From Oscillospiraceae bacterium (lineage in GTDB: Bacteria; Bacillota_A; Clostridia; Oscillospirales; JAAYXM01): a stretch of 16,197 nt of DNA. The translations under genes were made by a program, and so were the position numbers. The notes beneath the pieces were generated by a model. It worked only from the letters and a program-made list of their open reading frames with translations, ran no database searches and was not told the DNA's origin. The stretch covers positions 1 through 16,197 of the forward strand of contig JAFXJK010000035.1 of the NCBI GenBank assembly GCA_017532355.1. Direction: 5' to 3'. Shown here piece after piece: positions 1 through 6,825 of this stretch; the stretch's first letter is position 1; each line of letters starts with the position of its first letter.

Positions 1-210
1 AACTACCGTCCGCAGTTCTACTTCCGTACAACTGACGTTACAGGTGTTATCACACTTGAAGACGGCGTAGAAATGTGCATGCCGGGCGATAACGTTGTTA
101 TGAACGTTGAGCTCATCACTCCGATCGCTATTGAAGAGGGTCTCCGCTTCGCTATCCGTGAAGGCGGCAGAACTGTTGGTTCAGGCGTTGTTGTCGGCGT
201 TGAGGCATAA
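1..210 (+). CDS. tuf: Elongation factor Tu, C-terminal 69 residues (5' end outside window)
   Basis: EF-Tu is the GTPase that brings aminoacyl-tRNA to the ribosomal A site. Only the end of its last beta-barrel domain is present. Frame 1 reads from base 1 with no stop until TAA at 208-210. The stretch [15 protein letters not shown], the [13 protein letters not shown] segment and the [12 protein letters not shown] ending are the classic EF-Tu domain 3 signature and show no damage. The start lies upstream of the window. A strong terminator follows 17 bases after the stop, so tuf is the last gene of its transcript and is not co-transcribed with ftsZ except by read-through. Identification is close to certain. 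Whether there is a second tuf copy elsewhere cannot be judged. Confidence 0.97.
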   Translation, partial: NYRPQFYFRTTDVTGVITLEDGVEMCMPGDNVVMNVELITPIAIEEGLRFAIREGGRTVGSGVVVGVEA

Positions 211-226
211 TTAGCTTTTAACTTTA

Positions 227-257
227 AAAGAGGTATCGGTTTCCGATACCTCTTTTT
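227..257 (+). terminator. Intrinsic terminator of tuf
   Basis: A 12-base-pair stem (228-239 with 243-254, AAGAGGTATCGG pairing with CCGATACCTCTT) closes a TTT loop and runs into a T tract ending at 257. It begins 17 bases after the tuf stop codon, the right place for a Rho-independent terminator. Confidence 0.93.
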
Positions 258-309
258 CTATTTGGAAAAACTTTTTGTAAAAAAATATGTTAATTTTGAA
301 TTATTGCTA

Positions 310-338
310 TTGACCTTTCGTCACTTCTATTATAAAAT
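310..338 (+). promoter_or_regulatory. Promoter of ftsZ
   Basis: TTGACC (310-315) and TAAAAT (333-338) are separated by exactly 17 bases, a near-consensus housekeeping sigma promoter. Transcription would start near 345, giving a leader of about 45 bases with an AAGGAGGAG ribosome site at 375-383. This placement rules out the in-frame ATG at 262 as the ftsZ start. Confidence 0.8.
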
Positions 339-390
339 ATATATGTTATATTATAAAGTAACAAAAGAAGTCTCAAGGAGGAGTTTATAT

Positions 391-1602
391 ATGCCTTTCG
401 AGTTAGATGCAGGCACAGAAGTAATAGTTCCAATTAAAGTCATCGGTACCGGTGGCGGCGGCGGTAACGCTGTCAATCAGATGATCAATTCCGGAGTTCG
501 CGGTGTTGAGTTCATCGTTATGAACACAGACCGTCAGGCTCTCCACAAGTCATCCGCTACATACAGAATCCAGCTCGGCGAGAAGCTCACGAAGGGTCTT
601 GGCGCAGGTTCTGACCCTGAAGTCGGCAAGAAAGCTGCAGAAGAAAGCCGCGAGAGCATCAAGAAAATGCTCGAGGGCACGGATATGGTCTTCATCACTG
701 CAGGTATGGGTGGTGGAACAGGTACAGGTGCTGCTCCCATCGTCGCAGAGATTGCTCGTGAGATGGAAATCCTCACAATCGGTGTTGTTACAAAGCCGTT
801 TGCTTTCGAGGGTAAGACTCGTATGATTCAGGCAGAACAGGGAATCGAGACATTGAGAGAAAAGGTTGACTCTCTCGTTGTTATCCCGAACGAGCGTCTT
901 AAGTGCGTTTCTGAGCAGAAGATTACTTTCCTCAACGCTTTCGAGGTTGCTGACGATGTTCTTCGCCAGGCTATCCAGAGTATTTCAGAGCTTATTTCAG
1001 GCGGCGGTCTTGTTAACCTCGACTTTGCCGACGTTAAGAAGATTATGAAGGATGCAGGCTATGCTCACATGGGTGTTGGTCGCGCTTCCGGTAAGGATAA
1101 GGCGGCTGAAGCTGCTCGTATGGCTATCCAGAGTCCGCTTCTTGAGACATCTATCAACGGCGCTCACGGCGTAATCATCAATATCACAGGTTCTCTCGAC
1201 ATCGGTCTTGACGAGGTTGAGACAGCTGCAGAGATGGTTCGCGAAGCAGCCCACGAGGATGCGAACATCATCTTCGGTGCAGCGTTTGATCCGGACCTTG
1301 AGGACGAAATCAGAGTTACTGTTATTGCTACGGGCTTTGAGGGCAAGTCAAATCCGATGCCTGCAACTCCGGTTAAGGAAGCAGCTCCTGCTCCTGCAGT
1401 AGCACCGGTTGCTCCGGTTGCAACGGAAGAGCCGTCTTTCCCGAAATTCCGTTCTTCTCTCTTTGATGATGAAGAACCAGCTACGAAGCCGTTTGACATT
1501 GATATCCCGGTGGCTTCTGAAGAAACCCCGGCAGCGAGCGGCAGTGATGACGATGAAGATCCATACGAGCTCATCGTTAAGATGTTCCAGAATAGAAATT
1601 AG
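391..1602 (+). CDS. ftsZ: Cell division GTPase FtsZ
   Basis: FtsZ is the tubulin-like GTPase that polymerises into the cytoplasmic Z ring at midcell. I chose the ATG at 391 (403 residues, MPFELDAG...), 7 bases after a strong AAGGAGGAG site. The open frame extends back to 262, but that extension runs through the promoter and does not look like FtsZ. Seen in sequence: the nucleotide-binding glycine run [13 protein letters not shown] (19-31), the tubulin signature GGGTGTG (107-113), and the T7 synergy loop NLDFADVK (209-216) with the acidic residues needed for GTP hydrolysis. An Ala/Pro-rich disordered linker covers about 318-390. The last 16 residues ([16 protein letters not shown]) do not match the usual DIPxFLR-type peptide that binds FtsA and SepF, although a DIDIP stretch lies 30 residues earlier. 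The gene stands alone, without ftsA, ftsQ or mur genes, in its own promoter-terminator unit. Confidence 0.98.
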   Translation: MPFELDAGTEVIVPIKVIGTGGGGGNAVNQMINSGVRGVEFIVMNTDRQALHKSSATYRIQLGEKLTKGLGAGSDPEVGKKAAEESRESIKKMLEGTDMVFITAGMGGGTGTGAAPIVAEIAREMEILTIGVVTKPFAFEGKTRMIQAEQGIETLREKVDSLVVIPNERLKCVSEQKITFLNAFEVADDVLRQAIQSISELISGGGLVNLDFADVKKIMKDAGYAHMGVGRASGKDKAAEAARMAIQSPLLETSINGAHGVIINITGSLDIGLDEVETAAEMVREAAHEDANIIFGAAFDPDLEDEIRVTVIATGFEGKSNPMPATPVKEAAPAPAVAPVAPVATEEPSFPKFRSSLFDDEEPATKPFDIDIPVASEETPAASGSDDDEDPYELIVKMFQNRN

Positions 1603-1606
1603 TATG

Positions 1607-1643
1607 AAAAGCTTGGAATATATTATATTCCAAGCTTTTTTTT
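1607..1643 (+). terminator. Intrinsic terminator of ftsZ
   Basis: A perfect 15-base-pair stem (1607-1621 with 1625-1639, core AAAAGCTTGGAATAT) has a 3-base loop and is followed by a T run to 1643. It starts 4 bases after the ftsZ stop codon and isolates ftsZ from the paralogue array. Confidence 0.93.
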
Positions 1644-1649
1644 GAAAAA

Positions 1650-1691
1650 TTATAGAAAAGTGCATTGTAATTATAGAAAAAACTATTGTAA
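1650..1691 (+). repeat. Two-copy 21-base tandem repeat upstream of paralogue 1
   Basis: Copy 1 (1650-1670) and copy 2 (1671-1691) both read TTATAGAAAA, then four differing bases (GTGC or AACT), then ATTGTAA. They match at 17 of 21 positions. The second copy carries the -35 element of the next promoter, and the 21-base period puts both copies on the same face of the helix. It may be a regulator site or simple slippage duplication. Confidence 0.75.
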
Positions 1692-1714
1692 TGCAAATGG
1701 CGGCATGATAAAAT
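1686..1714 (+). promoter_or_regulatory. Promoter of paralogue 1
   Basis: TTGTAA (1686-1691), a 17-base spacer and TAAAAT (1709-1714) form the promoter. The leader is about 55 bases and ends in an AGGGAG ribosome site at 1761-1766. The same arrangement occurs ahead of paralogues 2, 3 and 4. Confidence 0.75.
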
Positions 1715-1774
1715 GACAAGTGAAGTTGGCAAAGAAATATGCCGGCAATTTTAGCGTTATAGGGAGAGAAAAAG

Positions 1775-4150
1775 ATGAAAAAGGTGTTTCTCAAAAAGGG
1801 TATAAATGACTGTAAGATAGTCATTCCGGAAAATGCTCATATTGTCGAAAAAACTGCGGCAGAAGAACTTGTAAGCTATATCGAAAAAGCACTTTCTGTC
1901 AAGCTTCCGATAGTTGCTGAAAGCGAAGCCGAGGGCAAGTGCATTTACGTAGGTCACACAGAGTATGCAAAGAAAAGAAACATCCTCGGAAAGAGTAAGG
2001 AAAATTGGATAATTGCGATGGCTGACGGTAACCTCGTCCTCACGGGCGGTGAGAAGCGTGGCGACCGCGGTATTATCTATGCCGCATATCACTTCCTCGA
2101 GGAAAACGTCGGCGTTCGCTGGTGGAATGCATACGAAGAAGATGTTCTCGATCTTGATTCGCTCTCGATTGCAGAGGATTTTTATAAGGAAGGAACGCCT
2201 TTCTTCCCGTACCGCAAGCCGTTTCTCGATTCACAATGCGGCGTTGAGCGCTATGCACAGATGCCGAGAGTGCGCGTGAATACAATTTCTCCGCTTGATG
2301 ATGGTATTCTTGACGGTGCCTATGACCCTGATGTCCGCAAATATGGAGATGTAATTTCTCACGGTCGCCCACACCATACTCACACTATGCCTAAGTATTT
2401 TAATGCTGAAGAGACGTTCAAGGAGCATCCTGAATGGTTTGCATGGAACGAGAAGGAACAGCGCCATCTCCCGCGTGGTCATTTCTGCTTCTCAAACGAA
2501 GAGTTTTTCAACACTCTTCTTAATAAGCTTCTTGCATATATGGAAGAAGATGAGAGACTTGCAAAGGAAACAGGCGTTGAGCTTCCTACATATTACTCTC
2601 TTGCGCTGGACGATAAGGACGCAAGCTACTATTTCTGCCAGTGCCCGAAGTGCAAGCCTATACTTGAAAAATCAGGATTTTCGGGATATGTTCTCAATTT
2701 CGTAAACCGAATTGCGCGTGAGGTTAAGAAAAAGCATCCGTGGGCGAGAATCGAATCTCTCTGTTATGTTATCTTCTCCGAACCGCCGAAGGACGATACA
2801 GTTCCCGAGGAGAATGTGGTCATCCGTATTGCGGCAGACCGCTCGGATATTCTCCACGGCTTCCGCGAACCGTGGAACAGAGTTTATCTCCGTTGGCTCC
2901 GCGAGTGGTCAGAGAGATGTAAAGTAAACGGTGCAAGTTTGCACATTTATCAGTATATGTATCACATTCAGATTCACGGCCCGTTCCCGATTTTCTGGGG
3001 GCTTCAGAGCTTTATGAAAGGCTTTGCGGAGTACGGCGTTGAGGGCGTTTTCTCCGAAAGCCAGAATCAGTTCTCCGATTGCTGGGATCTCAACAAATAT
3101 GTCTTTACCCACCTTCTCGAGGATCCCGACTGCGATGTAGATGCATTGGTTGCTGACTTCTGCGACCGCTACTACGGAAAAGCGGGAGGATATGTAAAGG
3201 AATATCTCGAAGTCATCCGCGATGCGATGTACCGCAACATTACCCACAACTATTGCATGTGTGACGATACTGAGCTCAACTTTATTGATGCCCGCGCCGC
3301 AATCGACGGTGCAAAGGCGCTTGACCGTGCGGCAGATGTGATTGGCGATAATAAGCTTTATCGTGCGCGTCTTGCCTTCCTTCGCAAGGCGCTTGACGGC
3401 GTAATCTTAAATCGCTACTTTGACTTTAAGCGTCAGGCAGAGAAAATGGGCGAGAGCTTTGATTTTGATATCCCGCTTCTCAAAAAACGTGTTGCAGAGG
3501 CCTTGCGCGAGTTCTTGACTCTTCCGAATGCGGCACGCTTTGAGAAACGTGTCGAGGAGGAGATTGAGTACTACTCAAATCTTCCCGAAAAGGACGAGGT
3601 TCTTGATATTCCCGAATATTTCAAGGACGTAGATCCGAAGGATATATGGCAGTACAGACCGGCCTACGCTACAAAAACAGGTCTTAAGGCTCTTCGCGAG
3701 GTTTTCGGTTTGTGGCCCGTTGAGGATAGCGACAGCACGGTTTCAAAGGTGCTTAAAGTAAGCTATGACAACTGCCGCGGAAGCCAGCGCGACAACATTA
3801 TGGTTCCGCCCCTTAAATCGGAAGGAAAGCGCCCTCTCAACTTCAGCCTCTATCAGGATAATGAGGTTGTGGGAGAGCTTAACCTTTACCGCGAAGACCT
3901 CATTCAGGGCGGATATAACATCTATAAAATCGGCCATGTTGAGGATATTTCAAACTATCCCGACACTTCTCTTATCGCATACGACTACGGATTCCTCTCA
4001 ATAAAGATAAACGGACTTCTTGCAGACTTTCCGATGGAAGACTGCGATGTCTATCTATCAATGAAGCCGTCGGGCGAGCTTTACGGCGGAAAAGCGGGAG
4101 AGGAAAACGCGCTCTTTATTGACCGTATGATAGTTGTAAAAACGAAATAA
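1775..4150 (+). CDS. DUF4838-like protein, paralogue 1 (alpha-glucuronidase-type N-terminal domain)
   Basis: The protein has 791 residues and starts at the ATG 8 bases after AGGGAG. Residues 1-145 resemble the N-terminal alpha/beta domain of GH67 alpha-glucuronidases, including a TAAEEL...YIEKAL helix, an IYVGHTE strand and YHFLEENVGVRWW. The central part (about 150-490) looks like DUF4838: GRPHHTH (197-203), HPEWFAWN (218-225), an acidic DD pair (279-280) followed by CQCPKC (288-293), and LEDPDCD...DFCDRYYGKA near 449-470. A helical stretch follows to about 600, then a beta-rich final domain (about 655-791). No signal peptide or membrane helix is visible, so it should be cytoplasmic. Where the other four copies have FxExE in the central domain, this one has FSESQ (E428, Q430). 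Family knowledge suggests a role on carbohydrate, probably an uronate- or hexosamine-containing one. The reaction is unknown, and catalysis cannot be shown from sequence. Confidence 0.85.
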   Translation: MKKVFLKKGINDCKIVIPENAHIVEKTAAEELVSYIEKALSVKLPIVAESEAEGKCIYVGHTEYAKKRNILGKSKENWIIAMADGNLVLTGGEKRGDRGIIYAAYHFLEENVGVRWWNAYEEDVLDLDSLSIAEDFYKEGTPFFPYRKPFLDSQCGVERYAQMPRVRVNTISPLDDGILDGAYDPDVRKYGDVISHGRPHHTHTMPKYFNAEETFKEHPEWFAWNEKEQRHLPRGHFCFSNEEFFNTLLNKLLAYMEEDERLAKETGVELPTYYSLALDDKDASYYFCQCPKCKPILEKSGFSGYVLNFVNRIAREVKKKHPWARIESLCYVIFSEPPKDDTVPEENVVIRIAADRSDILHGFREPWNRVYLRWLREWSERCKVNGASLHIYQYMYHIQIHGPFPIFWGLQSFMKGFAEYGVEGVFSESQNQFSDCWDLNKYVFTHLLEDPDCDVDALVADFCDRYYGKAGGYVKEYLEVIRDAMYRNITHNYCMCDDTELNFIDARAAIDGAKALDRAADVIGDNKLYRARLAFLRKALDGVILNRYFDFKRQAEKMGESFDFDIPLLKKRVAEALREFLTLPNAARFEKRVEEEIEYYSNLPEKDEVLDIPEYFKDVDPKDIWQYRPAYATKTGLKALREVFGLWPVEDSDSTVSKVLKVSYDNCRGSQRDNIMVPPLKSEGKRPLNFSLYQDNEVVGELNLYREDLIQGGYNIYKIGHVEDISNYPDTSLIAYDYGFLSIKINGLLADFPMEDCDVYLSMKPSGELYGGKAGEENALFIDRMIVVKTK

Positions 4151-4165
4151 ATACCTGTAAAAAGC

Positions 4166-4185
4166 CGTGATTTTTCACGTTTTTT
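4166..4185 (+). terminator. Terminator of paralogue 1
   Basis: A short CGTGA/TCACG stem (4166-4170 with 4175-4179) with a TTTT loop and a six-base T tract lies 15 bases after the stop. The flanking AAAAA and TTTTT could lengthen the stem past a two-base bulge. It is weaker than the other terminators here, so some read-through is possible. Confidence 0.75.
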
Positions 4186-4212
4186 CTTGCAACTGGAAAA
4201 ATAAAAAAACTA

Positions 4213-4241
4213 TTGTAAAGTAAACTTGACTATGCTAAACT
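4213..4241 (+). promoter_or_regulatory. Promoter of paralogue 2
   Basis: TTGTAA (4213-4218), 17 bases, then TAAACT (4236-4241). The segment from TATGCTAAACTGTCA onward is shared almost exactly with the promoter of paralogue 3, showing that the promoters are copies of one another. The ribosome site AAGGAG is at 4267-4272. Confidence 0.75.
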
Positions 4242-4280
4242 GTCAAGGAAAGCAAAAGCTTTATATAAGGAGAAGAAATA

Positions 4281-6674
4281 ATGGAAAAGCTTTTTATTAG
4301 AAGGGGAGTAAATGACTGTAAGATAGTCATTCCCGAAAACGCTCATATTGTTGAAGAGACAGCAGCAGAGGAGCTTGTGAACTATATTGAAAAAGCTCTT
4401 TCGGTGAAACTTCCGGTAGTTTCTGAAAAGGACGCATCGGGTAAGTGTATCTATGTCGGCCATACCGAGTATGCAAAAAGAAACGGCGTTCTCGGAAAGA
4501 GTAATGAAAACTGGATAATAAAGAGGCTTGACGGTAATCTCGTTCTCACAGGTGGTCTCAAACCGAGCGACCGCGGACTCATGTATTCAGTCTATCATTT
4601 TCTTGAGGATGTCGTAGGAGTAAGATGGTGGACTCCGCGTGAGGAGGATGTCTTGTCACTTGAAACTCTCGAAATTGCAGATGATTTCTGCAAAGAGGGA
4701 ACACCGTATTTCCCACACCGCAAACCGCTTATGAATTTCAATACGGGAGTTGAGGGTTTTTCTTTCTTTCCGAAAACGAGAACAAACGTAATTTCTCCGT
4801 TTGACGACAATCTCCATGACGGACCGTATACTCCTGAAGTCCGCAAATTTGGTGAAATTCAGTGGTACGGACGTCCGCATCATTGTCACGTTATGGGAAA
4901 GTACTTCCCGGCTGATGAATATTACGATGAGCATCCCGACTGGTGGGCATGGAATGAAGAAAAGCAGGAACACATCAGAAAGGGCCATTATTGCTTCTCA
5001 AATGAAGAGTTTTTCAATGCTCTTTTGAATAAACTTCTTGGATTCATAAAAGAAGATGTGGAGCTTTCCGAAAAGACAGGTGTCGAGCTTCCGTATTACT
5101 ATTCGCTTTCTCTTGATGACCTTGATGCTGACTACTTCTTCTGCCAGTGCCCGAAGTGCAAGAAGATTCTTGAGGAGTCGGGACACAGCGGATATGTCAT
5201 TCGTTTCATAAATCGAATTGCGCGCGAGGTAAAGAAGGTATATCCGTGGGCAAAGTTTGAAACGCTTGCCTATGTTATCTTCGCTATTCCGCCGAAGGAC
5301 GATACAGTTCCTGATGAAAATGTAGTTATCCGTCTTGCTTGTGACCGTTCGGATATGACACATGGCTTTGTTTCTCCTGCAAACCGCCCGTATCTTGATA
5401 AGCTCAAAACATGGTCAGAGCTTTGCAGTAAAAAAGGTGCAGAGCTGCAGATATGGCAGTATATGTTCAATCTTCAGATGAACTATCCGATGCCGCTTGT
5501 TTATGGCCTTCCGAGCTTCTTCAAAGCATATAAGGAATACGGCGTAAAGGGTTTCTTTATCGAGATAGAAAAAGAGCCGTCAGACTTCCATGAACTCAAC
5601 GTGTATGTGCTTACTCATCTTATGGAAGATCCCGACTGTGATGTAGAGTGGCTCATTACTGACTTTACAAACCGCTATTACGGCAAGGCAGGCCCTTATG
5701 TCAAGCAGTATCTCGAGGTTCTCCGTGACGCAATGAACCGAAATGTCGTTCACGCATATTGTTGCTGTGAGGACAGCCCGTTCAATTACATTGACGCCCG
5801 TGCGGCAATCGACGGTACAGCGGCACTTGACCGCGCGACAGAAGCACTCGGAGAAGAAGCCCCGTACCGTGCTCGTCTCAACTGGGTACGAAAGACATTT
5901 GACGGCGTAATGCTCAACCGCTACTTTGACCTTAAGCGTCAGGCAGAGAAGATGGGCGAGAAGTTTGAATATGACCGCGCAGAATTGAAGGCACGCGTAG
6001 TCGCCGCGATAGAAGAGCGCGATACAGACGCGTGCAAAGAGGCAGGCGCAACAGGTGCACGAAATACTTTGTCTCAGGATGAGATTGATTACTACACAAA
6101 CCTTCCCGATGAAGAGGTAGTTCTCGATATACCTGAATACTTCAAGAATGTCGCACCTGAAAATATCTACCAGTTCCCGATGGCAGATATCACCAAAATG
6201 GCAGATACAAGACTCCGCCCGGTATTTGGTTTCTGGCCTGTTGAGGATAAGGAGACTAAGGTTCCGACAGTTCTCAAGATTTCTTATGACAACTGCCGCG
6301 GAAGCCAGCGCGATTACATCATGGTCGCAACCTCAAAGACCGCCGAAAAGCCGAAGGCAATCAACTTAAGCCTCTATCAGGATGACGTCGCAGTAGAACA
6401 GCTTAACCTCTATCGCGAAGATTTCATTCAGGGAGGATACCACATTTACAAAATAGGTAGCCTTAAGGATATTAAGAATTACCCGGATTCGTCTCTCATA
6501 GCATACGACTACGGATTCCTCTCGATCAAGATAAGCGGTATTGCCGCAGTATGGCCGATGGAAGATTGCGATGTTTATCTCTCAATGAAGCCGTCGGGAG
6601 AGATGTACGGCGGAAAAGCGGGAGAGGAAAACGCACTCTTTATCGACCGCATGATAGTTGTAAAAACCAGATAA
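4281..6674 (+). CDS. DUF4838-like protein, paralogue 2
   Basis: The protein has 797 residues and aligns with paralogue 1 almost without gaps up to about residue 570, so landmarks fall at the same numbers: GRPHHCH (197-203), HPDWWAWN (218-225), DD (279-280), CQCPKC (288-293). The central-domain acidic motif is FIEIE (E428 and E430), the form shared with paralogues 3 and 5. A cysteine cluster YCCCEDSPFNYID begins near 493. The segment before the last domain is slightly expanded (CKEAGATGARNT), and the C-terminal domain keeps YDNCRGSQRDYIM and AYDYGFLSI. It is closest by eye to paralogue 3 in the centre and to paralogue 1 at both ends, which suggests recombination between copies. There is no secretion signal. 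It lies in its own promoter-terminator unit. Biochemical function is unproven. Confidence 0.85.
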   Translation: MEKLFIRRGVNDCKIVIPENAHIVEETAAEELVNYIEKALSVKLPVVSEKDASGKCIYVGHTEYAKRNGVLGKSNENWIIKRLDGNLVLTGGLKPSDRGLMYSVYHFLEDVVGVRWWTPREEDVLSLETLEIADDFCKEGTPYFPHRKPLMNFNTGVEGFSFFPKTRTNVISPFDDNLHDGPYTPEVRKFGEIQWYGRPHHCHVMGKYFPADEYYDEHPDWWAWNEEKQEHIRKGHYCFSNEEFFNALLNKLLGFIKEDVELSEKTGVELPYYYSLSLDDLDADYFFCQCPKCKKILEESGHSGYVIRFINRIAREVKKVYPWAKFETLAYVIFAIPPKDDTVPDENVVIRLACDRSDMTHGFVSPANRPYLDKLKTWSELCSKKGAELQIWQYMFNLQMNYPMPLVYGLPSFFKAYKEYGVKGFFIEIEKEPSDFHELNVYVLTHLMEDPDCDVEWLITDFTNRYYGKAGPYVKQYLEVLRDAMNRNVVHAYCCCEDSPFNYIDARAAIDGTAALDRATEALGEEAPYRARLNWVRKTFDGVMLNRYFDLKRQAEKMGEKFEYDRAELKARVVAAIEERDTDACKEAGATGARNTLSQDEIDYYTNLPDEEVVLDIPEYFKNVAPENIYQFPMADITKMADTRLRPVFGFWPVEDKETKVPTVLKISYDNCRGSQRDYIMVATSKTAEKPKAINLSLYQDDVAVEQLNLYREDFIQGGYHIYKIGSLKDIKNYPDSSLIAYDYGFLSIKISGIAAVWPMEDCDVYLSMKPSGEMYGGKAGEENALFIDRMIVVKTR

Positions 6675-6682
6675 ATATCTCT

Positions 6683-6711
6683 AAAAAGCCGTGATTTTTC
6701 GCGGCTTTTTT
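6683..6711 (+). terminator. Terminator of paralogue 2
   Basis: A 12-base-pair stem with one G-U pair (6683-6694 AAAAAGCCGTGA with 6699-6710) and a TTTT loop ends in a T tract, 8 bases after the stop. It is recognisably the same element as the terminator of paralogue 1 but better paired. Confidence 0.9.
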
Positions 6712-6738
6712 CTTGTTAATGAAAAAAATAAAAAGGTA

Positions 6739-6767
6739 TTGCAATTTAAAGACGAGTATGCTAAACT
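6739..6767 (+). promoter_or_regulatory. Promoter of paralogue 3
   Basis: TTGCAA (6739-6744), 17 bases, then TAAACT (6762-6767), followed by GTCAGGGAAAGCA, a near copy of the paralogue 2 leader. The ribosome site AGGGAG (6812-6817) sits in GTTATAGGGAGA, the same context as paralogue 1. Confidence 0.75.
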
Positions 6768-6825
6768 GTCAGGGAAAGCAAGATTATTTTAAAGCTTGCA
6801 AAAAGTGTTATAGGGAGAAAAAGAA

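Noticed and set aside
262..390. N-terminal extension of ftsZ (in-frame ATG at 262)
   Set aside because: It runs through a near-consensus promoter and has no FtsZ-like sequence; a strong ribosome site precedes the ATG at 391.
2635..2655. CxCPxC as an iron-sulfur or radical-SAM site
   Set aside because: The spacing does not match CxxxCxxC, and no partner domains are present; a zinc or structural role is at least as likely.
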